This document shows positions 16,065 through 23,848 of a stretch of 64,000 nt of DNA, piece after piece. Within the stretch, counting starts at the first letter, position 1. Each line of letters starts with the position of its first letter. Made by a program: the position numbers and the translations under genes. This stretch comes from Candidatus Contubernalis alkalaceticus (lineage in GTDB: Bacteria; Bacillota; Dethiobacteria; SKNC01), in contig NZ_CP054699.1 in assembly GCF_022558445.1 (NCBI RefSeq), positions 1,992,001 through 2,056,000 on the forward strand, written 5' to 3'. The notes below the pieces were generated by a model, which was not told the origin of the DNA, did no database searches, and saw only the letters and a list, made by a program, of their open reading frames with translations.

Positions 16065-16274
16065 TCGTGTTACCTCCTATCTTATTATTTAATACTATAT
16101 ATTAATATTAACTTATATCTAGTTATATGTCAATATATTATTTGTAATTTTTATGTTTCCATAACCCCCGTTTCCGGACGTTCTTTTAAAGGTTCTTTGG
16201 AGTGGTATCATTTTAGTTAAGTAACAAAACTCGTAATTCTGGAAATAATAACCCAAAAAGAAAGAGGTGTCCAG

Positions 16275-16562
16275 ATGCGAGTATATGATAAAGAATTTAA
16301 AGAAGAAGCCATTAAGCTGTCCGGTGAAGTAGGTCCGACAGTAGCTGCTGAAAAGCTGGGAATTCCAGTCACTACTCTTTACACATGGCGAAGCAATGCA
16401 AATCGTTATGGAAATATGGCTATTGTCGGCAGTGGTCATAAGCGTGTAGATCCAAAAACCGCTGAAATCAGAGCATTAGAAAAACAACTCAAGGAACTTG
16501 AAGCAACCAATGATATTTTGAAAAGAGCCCTGGCTTTTTTCGCAATGAGCCAAAAGAAGTAG
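16275..16562 (+). CDS. IS3-family transposase OrfA
   Basis: A 95-residue protein with an N-terminal helix-turn-helix (residues about 5-45: FKEEAIKLSGEVGPTVAAEK then LGIPVTTLYTW) and a C-terminal leucine-zipper-like coiled coil (about 62-90: IRALEKQLKELEATNDILKR). It binds the inverted repeats and supplies the N-terminal part of the OrfAB transposase by frameshifting. The sequence NDILKRALAFF just before the shift is typical of the family. Confidence 0.92.
   Translation: MRVYDKEFKEEAIKLSGEVGPTVAAEKLGIPVTTLYTWRSNANRYGNMAIVGSGHKRVDPKTAEIRALEKQLKELEATNDILKRALAFFAMSQKK
16535..16541 (+). other. Programmed -1 frameshift site of the IS
   Basis: T-TTT-TTC is positioned in the OrfA reading frame as an X-XXY-YYZ heptamer. 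After a -1 slip the OrfB frame is open without interruption and reads RNEPKEVAARELFKWI, so a fused OrfAB is expected. Confidence 0.7.
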
Positions 16563-16633
16563 CTGCACGAGAACTGTTTAAGTGGATATGCCTGGAAAAA
16601 ACCCAAGGAAAATCTAAGCACAGCATAAAGACC

Positions 16634-17461
16634 ATGTGCGAGGTATTAGGGGTTAGTGAAAACGGATTTTATAAGTGGTTAAAAAGACAGTCCAGGCCCT
16701 ACAAATATGATGCTCTTTTGGCAAAGATTCTTCAAATTCGTGCAGACAACCCGGACTATGGAGCGTATAGGATATATCTGCATTTACAACTTTTTCAGGA
16801 CTATAAGGGCAGTTATTATCTAATCCTCGCGCTCTGTAAAAAACACCATCTAATGCTGAAGAAAAAACGTCACAGCAAGGGGATAACCAAGGCTGATCTT
16901 GCTGCACAAGCTAGTGAAAACCTGATCCAGCAAGACTTTACAGCTGAATCACCTAATGAAAAATGGCTGAGTGACATTACAGAAATTCCAACGGCTGACG
17001 GTAAGCTTTATGTAGCCGCCGTAATGGACTGTTTTGATGGAAGCATTGTCGGACTAAAAATGGCTAATCACATGCGCGCTGAGCTTTGCGTCGAAGCTTT
17101 TACAGCCGGTGTCAAAAAACATCAGGCATATGGTATGATTTTCCATTCAGACAGGGGGAGTCAATACACTAGCACACTTTTCCGTCAAACCCTTGCCCGA
17201 TATGGAGCAATACAAAGCATGAGCAACACAGGTAAATGCTTTGACAACGCACGGATGGAGTCTTTTTTTGCCACACTGAAAAAAGAAAGCATCTACAAAT
17301 TTAAAACTGAAACCATGAAAATGGAAACCGTCAAAAGCATCATATTTAGATTTATTGAAATCTACTACAACCGAAAAAGAATTTACACTACAAATGGAGG
17401 CTACCCACCCTTGGTCAAGCGTTCGCTCTATTATCAGGAAAACTTATCCCAGGCAGGGTAA
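16634..17461 (+). CDS. IS3-family transposase OrfB (DDE integrase)
   Basis: From ATG 16634 the protein has 275 residues; the same frame is open back to the slippery site at 16535, so the functional product is probably the OrfAB fusion. It has the HTH_21 segment (NPDYGAYRIYLHL), then the rve catalytic core: first Asp in KWLSDITEIPT, second Asp in IFHSDRGSQYTS and Glu in ARMESFFATLKKE. The C-terminal segment FIEIYYNRKRIYTTNGGYPP is also typical. It catalyses strand transfer for the IS. Confidence 0.93.
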   Translation: MCEVLGVSENGFYKWLKRQSRPYKYDALLAKILQIRADNPDYGAYRIYLHLQLFQDYKGSYYLILALCKKHHLMLKKKRHSKGITKADLAAQASENLIQQDFTAESPNEKWLSDITEIPTADGKLYVAAVMDCFDGSIVGLKMANHMRAELCVEAFTAGVKKHQAYGMIFHSDRGSQYTSTLFRQTLARYGAIQSMSNTGKCFDNARMESFFATLKKESIYKFKTETMKMETVKSIIFRFIEIYYNRKRIYTTNGGYPPLVKRSLYYQENLSQAG

Positions 17462-17872
17462 ACAGTATTCAGGGGCTCTGCCCCCGAACCCCCGGAGTTT
17501 TTTCGCTTTGGTTCTCCCAGGGATAGAAAAGAAGACAACCAGGGTTTATTAAACGATTCCCCTGGCTATCCCTGGCAGAACTCTACAGGCCGCTCGTGTT
17601 GCTCTCCAGCAGAGCACTATTCTGCCTGTAGATAAGAGCCGTAAATAGTATTTCCAAAAGGAATCCATTTATTAACGAATCCAAAAATTACGAGTTTTGG
17701 GGCTAACCCAAATTTGACAACTCCACTTTCATAATAGCGTTTAAGTAGTATCTCATATTTTAATGAACGAATTTTGTACAAGCTGAAAGGTAATCAAATA
17801 AGGATTTATGGCATAGATGACTAGAGGTTTATCCCTTGCCAGCAAGGGTAAATGTATCACCAAATAAAAAAA

Positions 17873-17889
17873 AGGCCCTTCCTGGGCCT
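17873..17889 (-). terminator. Terminator of the RinA/ArpU-like gene
   Basis: AGGCCC/GGGCCT stem, 5-base loop, followed by eight T on the minus strand. Confidence 0.8.
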
Positions 17890-17921
17890 CCTGGGGGCTG
17901 CAACCGTGGTTAAAATTGATT

Positions 17922-18386
17922 CTAATACCCCAAATATGCCGCGAATGATTCCGCCAGGGGTTCAATAATACTTTTCTTTACCGTCTGTTTCAAACTTAAA
18001 TATTCGTCCCTAGTGATTCCTAATTTTTGATAAGTCGCATATTCCGTTTCGCCGTCAATATATCTATGTTTTATTAATTCCCTTTCCTGTGGATCCGCTT
18101 TATTTAAAACATTGTCCATCAGGGCCAAAACTCTTTTTTCCCCTTCTACCATTCGAGTAAGTTCTTTTATGCGGCCTTCTTCAAACTTCATAACGGCCGA
18201 TTCCGACACGCTCCGTCGTTCTCGATGTTTACCGCCGCCCACACCCACGGCCACCGGGGAAGAATACATAAGACTTAATTTTAGATCCTCCCTTTCCTGT
18301 TCCCAACGCTTCAACTGTTCACTTCTGAACACGTAACCCCTTAACATAGTTTCCGCCAACTCGTTAAAAGTATAATAACGCTGCAT
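17922..18386 (-). CDS. RinA/ArpU-like phage late transcription regulator
   Basis: A 154-residue protein resembling the sigma-like phage regulators of the ArpU/RinA type. Residues 55-70 are GGKHRERRSVSESAVM; then KALMDN-type helix, ERELIKHRYIDGETEY and a C-terminal HTH-like segment with ITRDEYLSLKQTVKKSIIEP. In phages these proteins switch on late, packaging and structural genes. Here it is the final gene of the element's minus-strand operon, and a decayed paralogue lies at 12813-13210. Assignment rests on the pattern of the C-terminal sigma-70-region-4-like helices and context. Confidence 0.65.
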   Translation of the reverse strand: MQRYYTFNELAETMLRGYVFRSEQLKRWEQEREDLKLSLMYSSPVAVGVGGGKHRERRSVSESAVMKFEEGRIKELTRMVEGEKRVLALMDNVLNKADPQERELIKHRYIDGETEYATYQKLGITRDEYLSLKQTVKKSIIEPLAESFAAYLGY

Positions 18387-18456
18387 TTTCAGGATAGGAA
18401 CGCCCTCCCGTTTTTCCTTTATTATACCATAAAGGACAGTAGGCCAAATAAAAAAA

Positions 18457-18472
18457 GGGCCTATAATGGCCC
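18457..18472 (-). terminator. Terminator after the tape-measure gene
   Basis: On the minus strand GGGCC-ATTATA-GGCCC followed by T7. A second longer stem (TTGACCGCTG/CAGCGGTCAA, about 18479-18510) stands just before it. Confidence 0.75.
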
Positions 18473-18527
18473 CCCATTGACCGCTGCCCTGACCTTTTCA
18501 GCGGTCAATCTTATCGCCTGCCAGTGT

Positions 18528-20423
18528 TCATCTGACCCCTCCCGGTCTGTTTCTACTGGCGGAACTTTTATATACGGCTCTGTCGATTTCTCGTTGGTAG
18601 CCTGGGTCATTGAACATGTTGAAAAGGAATGATTTCAGCTCGTGAGTGTTTAACCCCTCTGGCGTGTTTCGTAAGTCTATTTCATGGCGGACAGAAAGTG
18701 TCCCGCCAGAGGTTGCCCCTCCGGAAGTTGCGCCTGAGACAGCCAGGTTCATACCACCCATGGACATTTTTTCTATCGACTGCCCTATCATTCTTTGAGC
18801 GTTTCCAAGTCCTATCGACATGCCCTCGCCCATGTTTAAGCCGATTCCCTCGAATACTTTTGAGGGGGAGCGGATACCGAGAAAAGATTTTGCAGCGTTT
18901 ACGGCGTTTTCGGCTACTCCCTTGATAGCACCACCCAAGTTCCCCGCCATGTTTTTTATGCCGTTTATTAACCCTTGTATAATGTCTTTGCCCCACTGGA
19001 CAGCCTGGGCAGGCAATCCCTTAATATAGTTCCATGTTTGTTCTAGCTTTGCCCTAGCCTCGGTGTAAAGTTCTTGTGCCTTAGTTACAACGCCAGTTTT
19101 CAGAGCGGTCCAGGCGTTTATTGCGGCGGTTTTTATGTTTTCCATGGTCTGGCGGATAGAAGTCTGCATCTGTGTGAAGCGGTTTCTTACGTTGGTGTAT
19201 AGTTCTATAATCTTCATACCAACGGAAGCGACAATCTCAATAAATCGCTGAATGATAGCCTGTTTTATTTCTTCTACCTTGTTTTTGGCGGTCTGAACCA
19301 TATCAGAGAAACCTGTCTCAAAAAACTGTTTGATTTTGTCAATGTTTTCGTGCATACGTTCCCTGAGTTTTTCTGTCCGTTCTAAAATCCAGTTGACGAA
19401 TGTGTCCCATAGGTTATTCAACCATGTGATAATCTCGTCCCAGTTTTTCCACAGGTAAATTGCAGCGGCAACCAGGGCAATTACCGCCACTACTACCAGC
19501 CCAATAGGCGATATAATCGCACCTATGGCCGTTATAAGAAGTGCAATAACGCCTAATACTGGACCCAATGCTACGGCTAACCCTACGGCCATGCCTATCA
19601 TTTTTTGTGTTTCTGGATTAAGCTCTGCAAACCATTCAAACAGGCTTATTACCATTTGCACTAAGTTTTCCACGGCTGGCATAAGTTTGCCCTGTATTGC
19701 TTCTCTGTTTTCGCTAAATAGTTTAAAGAGAGGTTGTAAAGCCTGTCCCATTAGCAGGGATAAAGATTCTTTCAGATTGTCCCATTCTTTTCTAAACTCA
19801 TTCATTTGCTCTAAATCTTCGGTGCTAAAGGGTATGTCTATTTCGGCCATTATCTGGTCAAGGTCTCTCCCGTCTGCTACTAAATCCCCAATGATAGGTA
19901 GCAAGTCCGGCATGCCCATTTGGTTTGCAAAGGCCCTGGCGTCGGCTTCTTCAAGCTCCGTCATAGTGCCAATTATTTTTCGCATCTGCTCGTCCGGCTC
20001 TAGCTTTTTAAAGTCCTCTACACTTATGTTCATGGTGTCAAACCCTTTTGCCAGACGAGGGGATAGCTCGTTCCCTCTTTCGAGCTGCTTGTTAAACGTT
20101 TGCACGGATTTGGTCACAATGTCCACATCAACCCCTGCATCCACGGCCATCTTCCTCCACTTCTGCATTTCATCAGTTGACAGACCGGTGATTGCAGAGG
20201 CATCTAAAAGCTCGTCCGCATAGGCTCCGTATTTGGTCATTAGCCCAACTACAGCACCCGCGGCAGCTAGAACGGGAACTGTAAAGTTTTTGCTCAATGA
20301 TTTTCCTGCTGTTGCCACGGTGTCCCTTACGCCGTAAATCTTTTTCTGGAACCCAGCCATGCCCTGCTCAAATTGTTTTACATCCGCACTAATGCGAACC
20401 ATTAATTCCGTAATTCCTGACAA
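18528..20423 (-). CDS. Phage tail tape measure protein
   Basis: A 631-residue protein with the tape-measure plan: N-terminal region ISADVKQFEQGMAGFQKKI with a glycine-alanine-rich segment, a long helical body, a hydrophobic stretch (about 275-330) followed by YLWKNWDEI, more helices, and the conserved C-terminal block SFLGIRSPSKVFEGIG (about 545-560). Tape measures set tail length and pass through the tail tube during injection. It is short for a siphophage, compatible with a short tail. It directly follows the 124-residue gene (stop and start adjoin). No tail-tube, chaperone, distal-tail or baseplate gene is in the element, which is odd for an intact-looking gene. Confidence 0.88.
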   Translation of the reverse strand: MSGITELMVRISADVKQFEQGMAGFQKKIYGVRDTVATAGKSLSKNFTVPVLAAAGAVVGLMTKYGAYADELLDASAITGLSTDEMQKWRKMAVDAGVDVDIVTKSVQTFNKQLERGNELSPRLAKGFDTMNISVEDFKKLEPDEQMRKIIGTMTELEEADARAFANQMGMPDLLPIIGDLVADGRDLDQIMAEIDIPFSTEDLEQMNEFRKEWDNLKESLSLLMGQALQPLFKLFSENREAIQGKLMPAVENLVQMVISLFEWFAELNPETQKMIGMAVGLAVALGPVLGVIALLITAIGAIISPIGLVVVAVIALVAAAIYLWKNWDEIITWLNNLWDTFVNWILERTEKLRERMHENIDKIKQFFETGFSDMVQTAKNKVEEIKQAIIQRFIEIVASVGMKIIELYTNVRNRFTQMQTSIRQTMENIKTAAINAWTALKTGVVTKAQELYTEARAKLEQTWNYIKGLPAQAVQWGKDIIQGLINGIKNMAGNLGGAIKGVAENAVNAAKSFLGIRSPSKVFEGIGLNMGEGMSIGLGNAQRMIGQSIEKMSMGGMNLAVSGATSGGATSGGTLSVRHEIDLRNTPEGLNTHELKSFLFNMFNDPGYQREIDRAVYKSSASRNRPGGVR

Positions 20424-20798
20424 TTAAATTACCCCCTCCCTGTTGTGCCGTAACACTTCATCATAAAACCGATTAAGCCTATCTTCCACAACGGGCAGCA
20501 GGTCGGGGAGTGTTAACAAATAATTGCCGTCCCCGGTCCTAAGATATTTTTTTAGCTGCTTAACCAACGGTCCATAACTTTTTAAAAGTTTGGCAAACAA
20601 CCAATGTATTTTTTTATAGGCTGGTGGTGGTGTTAGCATAGAAAAGTTTTTTTCTGCCGCCGCCAATTCATTAATAAACCTTTTGCACTCTACCGTTAAC
20701 TTTTCAGAATCCCCGGCCTCCATTTGTTTCCCTAAATTCTCCACCAAGGGACCGACGGAATTTTTTATTTTATCAAACTTGGTTAAATAATCATTCAT
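20424..20798 (-). CDS. Helical element protein upstream of the tape measure
   Basis: A 124-residue protein starting MNDYLTKFDKIKNSVGPLVE, all-helical, with a central TPPPAYKKIHWLFAKLLKSY segment. The ATG at 20798 is chosen because AGGAG lies just upstream; an in-frame start at 20852 lies inside the previous gene. In siphophages this position, just before the tape measure, holds tail assembly chaperones, but I see no sequence likeness or frameshift pair to support that. Function unknown. Confidence 0.55.
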   Translation of the reverse strand: MNDYLTKFDKIKNSVGPLVENLGKQMEAGDSEKLTVECKRFINELAAAEKNFSMLTPPPAYKKIHWLFAKLLKSYGPLVKQLKKYLRTGDGNYLLTLPDLLPVVEDRLNRFYDEVLRHNREGVI

Positions 20799-20808
20799 TT
20801 TATCACTC

Positions 20809-21378
20809 CTAAGGTGAAATTCTAACTTCAAGTATTTCATTTTTAGAATCAAGCCCCAACGCTCGCCTTAATTTTGAATTGTATTTGTCAATCTTGCTTC
20901 TAATCTCAAAAAGTTCCCGCCCGCATACTGGGACACCTTCTGGCTCCTCCCTCTTTTTTGGTTTTTGTGGTTTTTCACGCTTTAACACTTTTTCAGCGGC
21001 TGGCAAGTTATAACCTAAAATTCTGCTGGCTACCTCTTTTTCGTATTTTACGGCGTCATTTTCAACATCTGAATTTATGTCTCTATTGTATTGCCATATA
21101 TGGCGGCCTTCGTGGGCTATGGTTTTAATTGTTTCTGAAAAGTGCAAACCTTCCCGGACCCACACCGTCCCAAATTCGTCACGTTCTGCACGCCCAGCTA
21201 TCTGTCTGGACGCTTCAATGCTTTTCCGGTCCGGGTCCCCGCTATCGGCTTGCCTAAAAAAAACTATATTAATTTTTATTTGTAAATCTTTTTCAACAAA
21301 ACGCTTGGCTTCCCATGCTATGCTCCGCTGAGAATTAGGCACTTCTTGAGTTAAAAGTTCCTCATATCTTATAACCAA
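20809..21378 (-). CDS. HExxH metalloprotease-like element protein
   Basis: A 189-residue protein with HEGRH at 89-93 inside TIKTIAHEGRHIWQY, the zinc-binding and catalytic motif of many metallopeptidases. Upstream are ERDEFGTVWVREGLHFSET; downstream is a basic proline-lysine-rich linker (EKPQKPKKREEPEG, about 135-150) and a helical tail. No third zinc ligand is certain. The gene overlaps the coiled-coil gene before it by 17 bases, so they are co-translated. Possible roles are virion-associated protease or maturation factor; both are guesses. Confidence 0.6.
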   Translation of the reverse strand: MVIRYEELLTQEVPNSQRSIAWEAKRFVEKDLQIKINIVFFRQADSGDPDRKSIEASRQIAGRAERDEFGTVWVREGLHFSETIKTIAHEGRHIWQYNRDINSDVENDAVKYEKEVASRILGYNLPAAEKVLKREKPQKPKKREEPEGVPVCGRELFEIRSKIDKYNSKLRRALGLDSKNEILEVRISP

Positions 21379-21940
21379 ACTGTTTCCACTCCCTTATTGC
21401 TATGCTTAAATTTGAATTAACATCGGATTCTGATCCCGGATCGTTAACGGGGCTTGGTGGGAGGATATGGCCCGTAACCCCAATGTCGTCTCTAACCGCC
21501 TCCCTGACAACTCTTTCTTCCTGGAAGGCCTTCGATAACTCCCGCATTGCCTGGACTATCCGCTTAACGGCGTTTTCGTGATCCTTTCGGCTGTCATTCT
21601 TCGCTATTTCAATAGCTTGTTGTCTCTCAATCTCCATTTCTGGCTTTACCCTTGCAAAAACCATTTCATACTTATTTTTTTTAGCAGTTAGAGTTTTTAG
21701 TTTATCCTTGGCCGCCGCTAATTCCTTGCCCGCTGCCTCTGCCTTACGCTTATGCCGGGGATCCCAAATTGATGAAATTTCCGCGTCAACGGATTCATCC
21801 TCAAGTTCGTTAATTTTTGGCTTTAGCGCATCCAATTCCTCCACCAGGGCAACAATTTCAGCTTCCAACTTTTCCACCTGCTTTAGCCGTTCCCCATATC
21901 CCGGGCTTCTCTCAATTAGTGAATATGAAAAGTTTATCAT
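21362..21940 (-). CDS. Coiled-coil element protein
   Basis: A 192-residue protein. Residues about 18-50 (LKQVEKLEAEIVALVEELDA onwards) and 68-105 (AGKELAAAKDKLKTLTAKKN onwards) form heptad-rich coiled coils. The C-terminal third is less ordered and proline-rich (HILPPSPVNDPGSES). The start lies 3 bases after the small-terminase stop. Its place after terS is where a large terminase would be expected, but it has no ATPase or nuclease motif. Function unknown; it might be a scaffold-like or interference protein. Confidence 0.6.
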   Translation of the reverse strand: MINFSYSLIERSPGYGERLKQVEKLEAEIVALVEELDALKPKINELEDESVDAEISSIWDPRHKRKAEAAGKELAAAKDKLKTLTAKKNKYEMVFARVKPEMEIERQQAIEIAKNDSRKDHENAVKRIVQAMRELSKAFQEERVVREAVRDDIGVTGHILPPSPVNDPGSESDVNSNLSIAIREWKQFGYKI

Positions 21941-21943
21941 TTT

Positions 21944-22426
21944 TTAACACTCCCTTGTTTTTATACCGCTCAATAATTTTTCCATAGGTTCCTCTTTGCC
22001 TGGATCCTGCTGCACGTTCAGCCGTTCCCTGGAATGAGGAGATAAGCCGAATTCCTGGGCTTGGAGTCTGAACGCCTGCCTTGCTGCGTTTAAAACAGAT
22101 GTTAAAGGATTCTTCACCGGCTCACCCTTGCGGCCTTCAATCAAAAGGCCATCCTCTTGTATTTTTACTTCACTCTGTCGAATAGTCTCGTAAGTCATGC
22201 AGAGATTCCCAAAGGCAGGTATATCCAACTCGGTAACAATGCCGCACCGTTCCAGCATCGGCCCGTAAGTTTCCCACAACTGCCGGGCAAATTTCGCCTC
22301 TTTAGGGAAGATTCCCCTTGGAGGCTTCACCGGAAATATAGGCGCTGGCTTCGGTGAATAATCCCCCACGGGCCGTCCTTCTAAAATTTTCAACTGTGAA
22401 GATTTCTTATTTTGACCGCCTCTCAA
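21944..22426 (-). CDS. terS: Phage terminase small subunit, P27 family
   Basis: A 160-residue protein beginning MRGGQNKKSSQLKILEGRPV, with the P27-family pattern: basic N-terminus and 'LEGRPG-like' motif, proline-rich PAPIFPVKPPRGIFPKEAK, then WETYGPMLERCGIVTELDIP, LCMTYETIRQSE and NPLTSVLNAARQAFRLQAQE followed by FGLSPHSRERL. Small terminases recognise pac or cos sites and direct packaging. It follows an HNH gene, as in many HK97-type phages, but the large subunit is missing. That is a trait of PICI satellites, whose TerS redirects the helper's large terminase. Confidence 0.88.
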   Translation of the reverse strand: MRGGQNKKSSQLKILEGRPVGDYSPKPAPIFPVKPPRGIFPKEAKFARQLWETYGPMLERCGIVTELDIPAFGNLCMTYETIRQSEVKIQEDGLLIEGRKGEPVKNPLTSVLNAARQAFRLQAQEFGLSPHSRERLNVQQDPGKEEPMEKLLSGIKTREC

Positions 22427-22639
22427 AAAATCACCCTCTTTTTAATTACTTTATCGTGCTAAAGACTAAAAACCCCTTCGCTTAAAAGATTCGCGTTCAG
22501 TTGCCACAATGAGTTTTTGGCCGTGTATGCGTAGAGAGTTAACCCCCTATACCCCCCAGGGTAAAATTCCCAGACTCGTACAGAAACCCACCAACCCGCC
22601 ACATCGAGAACACCGCAGGGGCTATAGAGATGTATGTCC

Positions 22640-22996
22640 CTATACCCCCCTGCTCCTTCTCCGTCCTTCTGCTGCGTCCTGGATATCTTTCTTTTTCCTA
22701 CACTCAGAACACAAGGCTTGCAGGTTGCTTCTGTCATGGGTTCCGCCCCATGCCCTGGGCAGAATATGGTCTACTGAATTAGCCGGGGAACCACACCACC
22801 GGCACACTTTTTCTTCTCGCAACACCTGCCGCCGTAATCGTTGCCCCTCTGGTGAGGCCCAAGGGGAATCTTTCCAGGTTCGTCCGTCCCATGGTTTTCT
22901 TTTGTGCTTCTCACATCTCCCCCCGGTATTAGGCATTATTAAGTTTGGGCAACCGGGCTGTGAACATGGGACCATCGGCCGTCGTATTGGGGCCAT
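22640..22996 (-). CDS. HNH endonuclease
   Basis: A 118-residue protein. An N-terminal zinc knuckle (CSQPGCPNLI...CEKH, about 11-30) precedes the HNH fold: CRWCGSPANSVDHILPRAWG then NLQALCSECRKKK. The ATG at 22996 overlaps the stop of the cold-shock gene (TAATG). In tailed phages HNH proteins beside the terminase genes are needed for DNA cleavage during packaging, so its pairing with terS fits a packaging role. About 210 bases without a clear gene separate it from terS. Confidence 0.88.
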   Translation of the reverse strand: MAPIRRPMVPCSQPGCPNLIMPNTGGRCEKHKRKPWDGRTWKDSPWASPEGQRLRRQVLREEKVCRWCGSPANSVDHILPRAWGGTHDRSNLQALCSECRKKKDIQDAAEGRRRSRGV

Positions 22997-23211
22997 TAGA
23001 TTCTCCCTTCCTCTAACATTTTTACATTAACCGCTTTTGGCCGTCCCTGCTCTACTTCCTCAATGTCAAATTCAACGTCGCGGCCTTCCAACAGCTCCTG
23101 GTAACCTTCCCCCTCTATGTTGGTGAAGTGCACAAAGTAATCATCGCCGTCCTGACCGGCAAGAAACCCGTAACCCTTATCAGATTTCCACGCTTTAACG
23201 TAACCCTGCAT
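22996..23211 (-). CDS. Cold-shock domain nucleic-acid-binding protein
   Basis: A 71-residue single cold-shock domain: VKAWKSDKGYGFLAG contains RNP1 (KGYGFL) and DYFVHF is RNP2. It would bind single-stranded RNA or DNA as a chaperone or antiterminator. Its ATG overlaps the stop of the zinc-ribbon gene and its own stop overlaps the HNH start, so all three are translationally coupled. A cold-shock protein inside a packaging-gene operon is unusual for host genes but known in phages. Confidence 0.88.
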   Translation of the reverse strand: MQGYVKAWKSDKGYGFLAGQDGDDYFVHFTNIEGEGYQELLEGRDVEFDIEEVEQGRPKAVNVKMLEEGRI

Positions 23212-23372
23212 TATCTTCCCTCCTTTTTTTGTTTTTCCACTGTCCCCGGTCGCTTACCGAAACGGTAAGGATACAGCGCACAATCTTTAATCGGACATTC
23301 CCGCACCTCTGCAAAACTACCCCCACTACAATCAACACATTTTGCCCTTATTGACTTTATAGGTGTAAGCAT
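23211..23372 (-). CDS. Small phage zinc-ribbon protein
   Basis: A 53-residue protein starting MLTPIKSIRAKCVDCSGGSF with paired cysteines (CVDC at 12-15, C26 and C31 in CPIKDCALYPYRFGK). This CxxC-CPxxxC pattern before LYPYRxGxRP recurs in small proteins of Firmicutes prophages. The start ATG follows AAGGGGG, and the stop overlaps the next start, whose ribosome site AAGGAGGG is encoded in its last codons. Role unknown; probably nucleic-acid or protein binding. Confidence 0.75.
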   Translation of the reverse strand: MLTPIKSIRAKCVDCSGGSFAEVRECPIKDCALYPYRFGKRPGTVEKQKKEGR

Positions 23373-23437
23373 ACCTATCAACCCCCTTTGTTAAAAAATC
23401 TTTAGCTAGTTGCATACTTTTTAACATAGTATTGAAT

Positions 23438-23626
23438 TTAAAATGACAGCCTGTCCCTTGTGGGAAGTTTCGGCTGATGTTCCCGCATTTTCCTTGACCG
23501 GGAGAAGGCCTTACCCCTTTTTATTGCCGCAATATAGATGTTTGGGTCCAGGCCGTTAAGTAATTCTCTCTCCGTCAAATACATTACCGCCTTACCACTC
23601 AATTTAATCTCGATAAACTTTGTCAC
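23438..23626 (-). CDS. 62-residue element protein, unknown function
   Basis: GTG start at 23626 preceded by AGGAGGT 8 bases away. The sequence starts MTKFIEIKLSGKAVMYLTER and is basic at its C-terminus (AFSRSRKMREHQPKLPTRDR). No family recognised. It lies between the iterons and the zinc-ribbon gene in the same transcription direction. Confidence 0.55.
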   Translation of the reverse strand: MTKFIEIKLSGKAVMYLTERELLNGLDPNIYIAAIKRGKAFSRSRKMREHQPKLPTRDRLSF

Positions 23627-23764
23627 TGTTTTACCTCCTGGTCCTTGATGTAGAAAAAGAGATACACCGCAGCCGGCAGGCTGCAGGGTCTTATAGCTTT
23701 TTTAACTCTTATAAGTCTTCTTATTTAGTGAGTATGCAAAACCCGGTAGATATCTATTGATTTC

Positions 23765-23848
23765 TGCATACATAACCTTGCATACATAACCTTGCATACA
23801 TAACGTTGCCTACATAACCTTGCATACATAACGTTGCCTACATAACAG
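23765..23848. repeat. Six tandem 14-bp iterons (candidate replication origin)
   Basis: Six contiguous 14-base units starting at 23765, 23779, 23793, 23807, 23821 and 23835 read TGC[A/C]TACATAAC followed by CT, GT or AG. The last unit overlaps the stop codon of the Rep-like gene. Arrays of directly repeated Rep-binding sites beside a rep gene are the hallmark of iteron replicons and of PICI origins. Confidence 0.85.

Larger units (their letters stand above)
16198..17725 (+). mobile_element. IS3-family insertion sequence
   Basis: A 1,528-bp insertion with imperfect terminal inverted repeats of about 46 bases: outer ends TGGAGT and ACTCCA, and an inner shared block AATTACGAGTTTTG. It is flanked by the 3-bp direct repeat CTT (16195-16197 and 17726-17728), the target-site size usual for the family. 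Inside are orfA and orfB with a slippery site between. Both ends and both frames look intact, so it may be active and inserted recently. A 240-bp tail lies between orfB and the right end. Confidence 0.9.

Noticed and set aside
15794..16105. Two plus-strand frames near 15.8-16.1 kb
   Set aside because: They are opposite the convincing excisionase-like gene at 15894-16064 and have no ribosome sites.
22459..22737. Minus-strand frame overlapping the end of the HNH gene
   Set aside because: No ribosome site or family likeness; it overlaps the better-supported HNH gene in another frame.
23765..23848. CRISPR array
   Set aside because: Units are only 14 bases and contiguous with no spacers; they are iterons.
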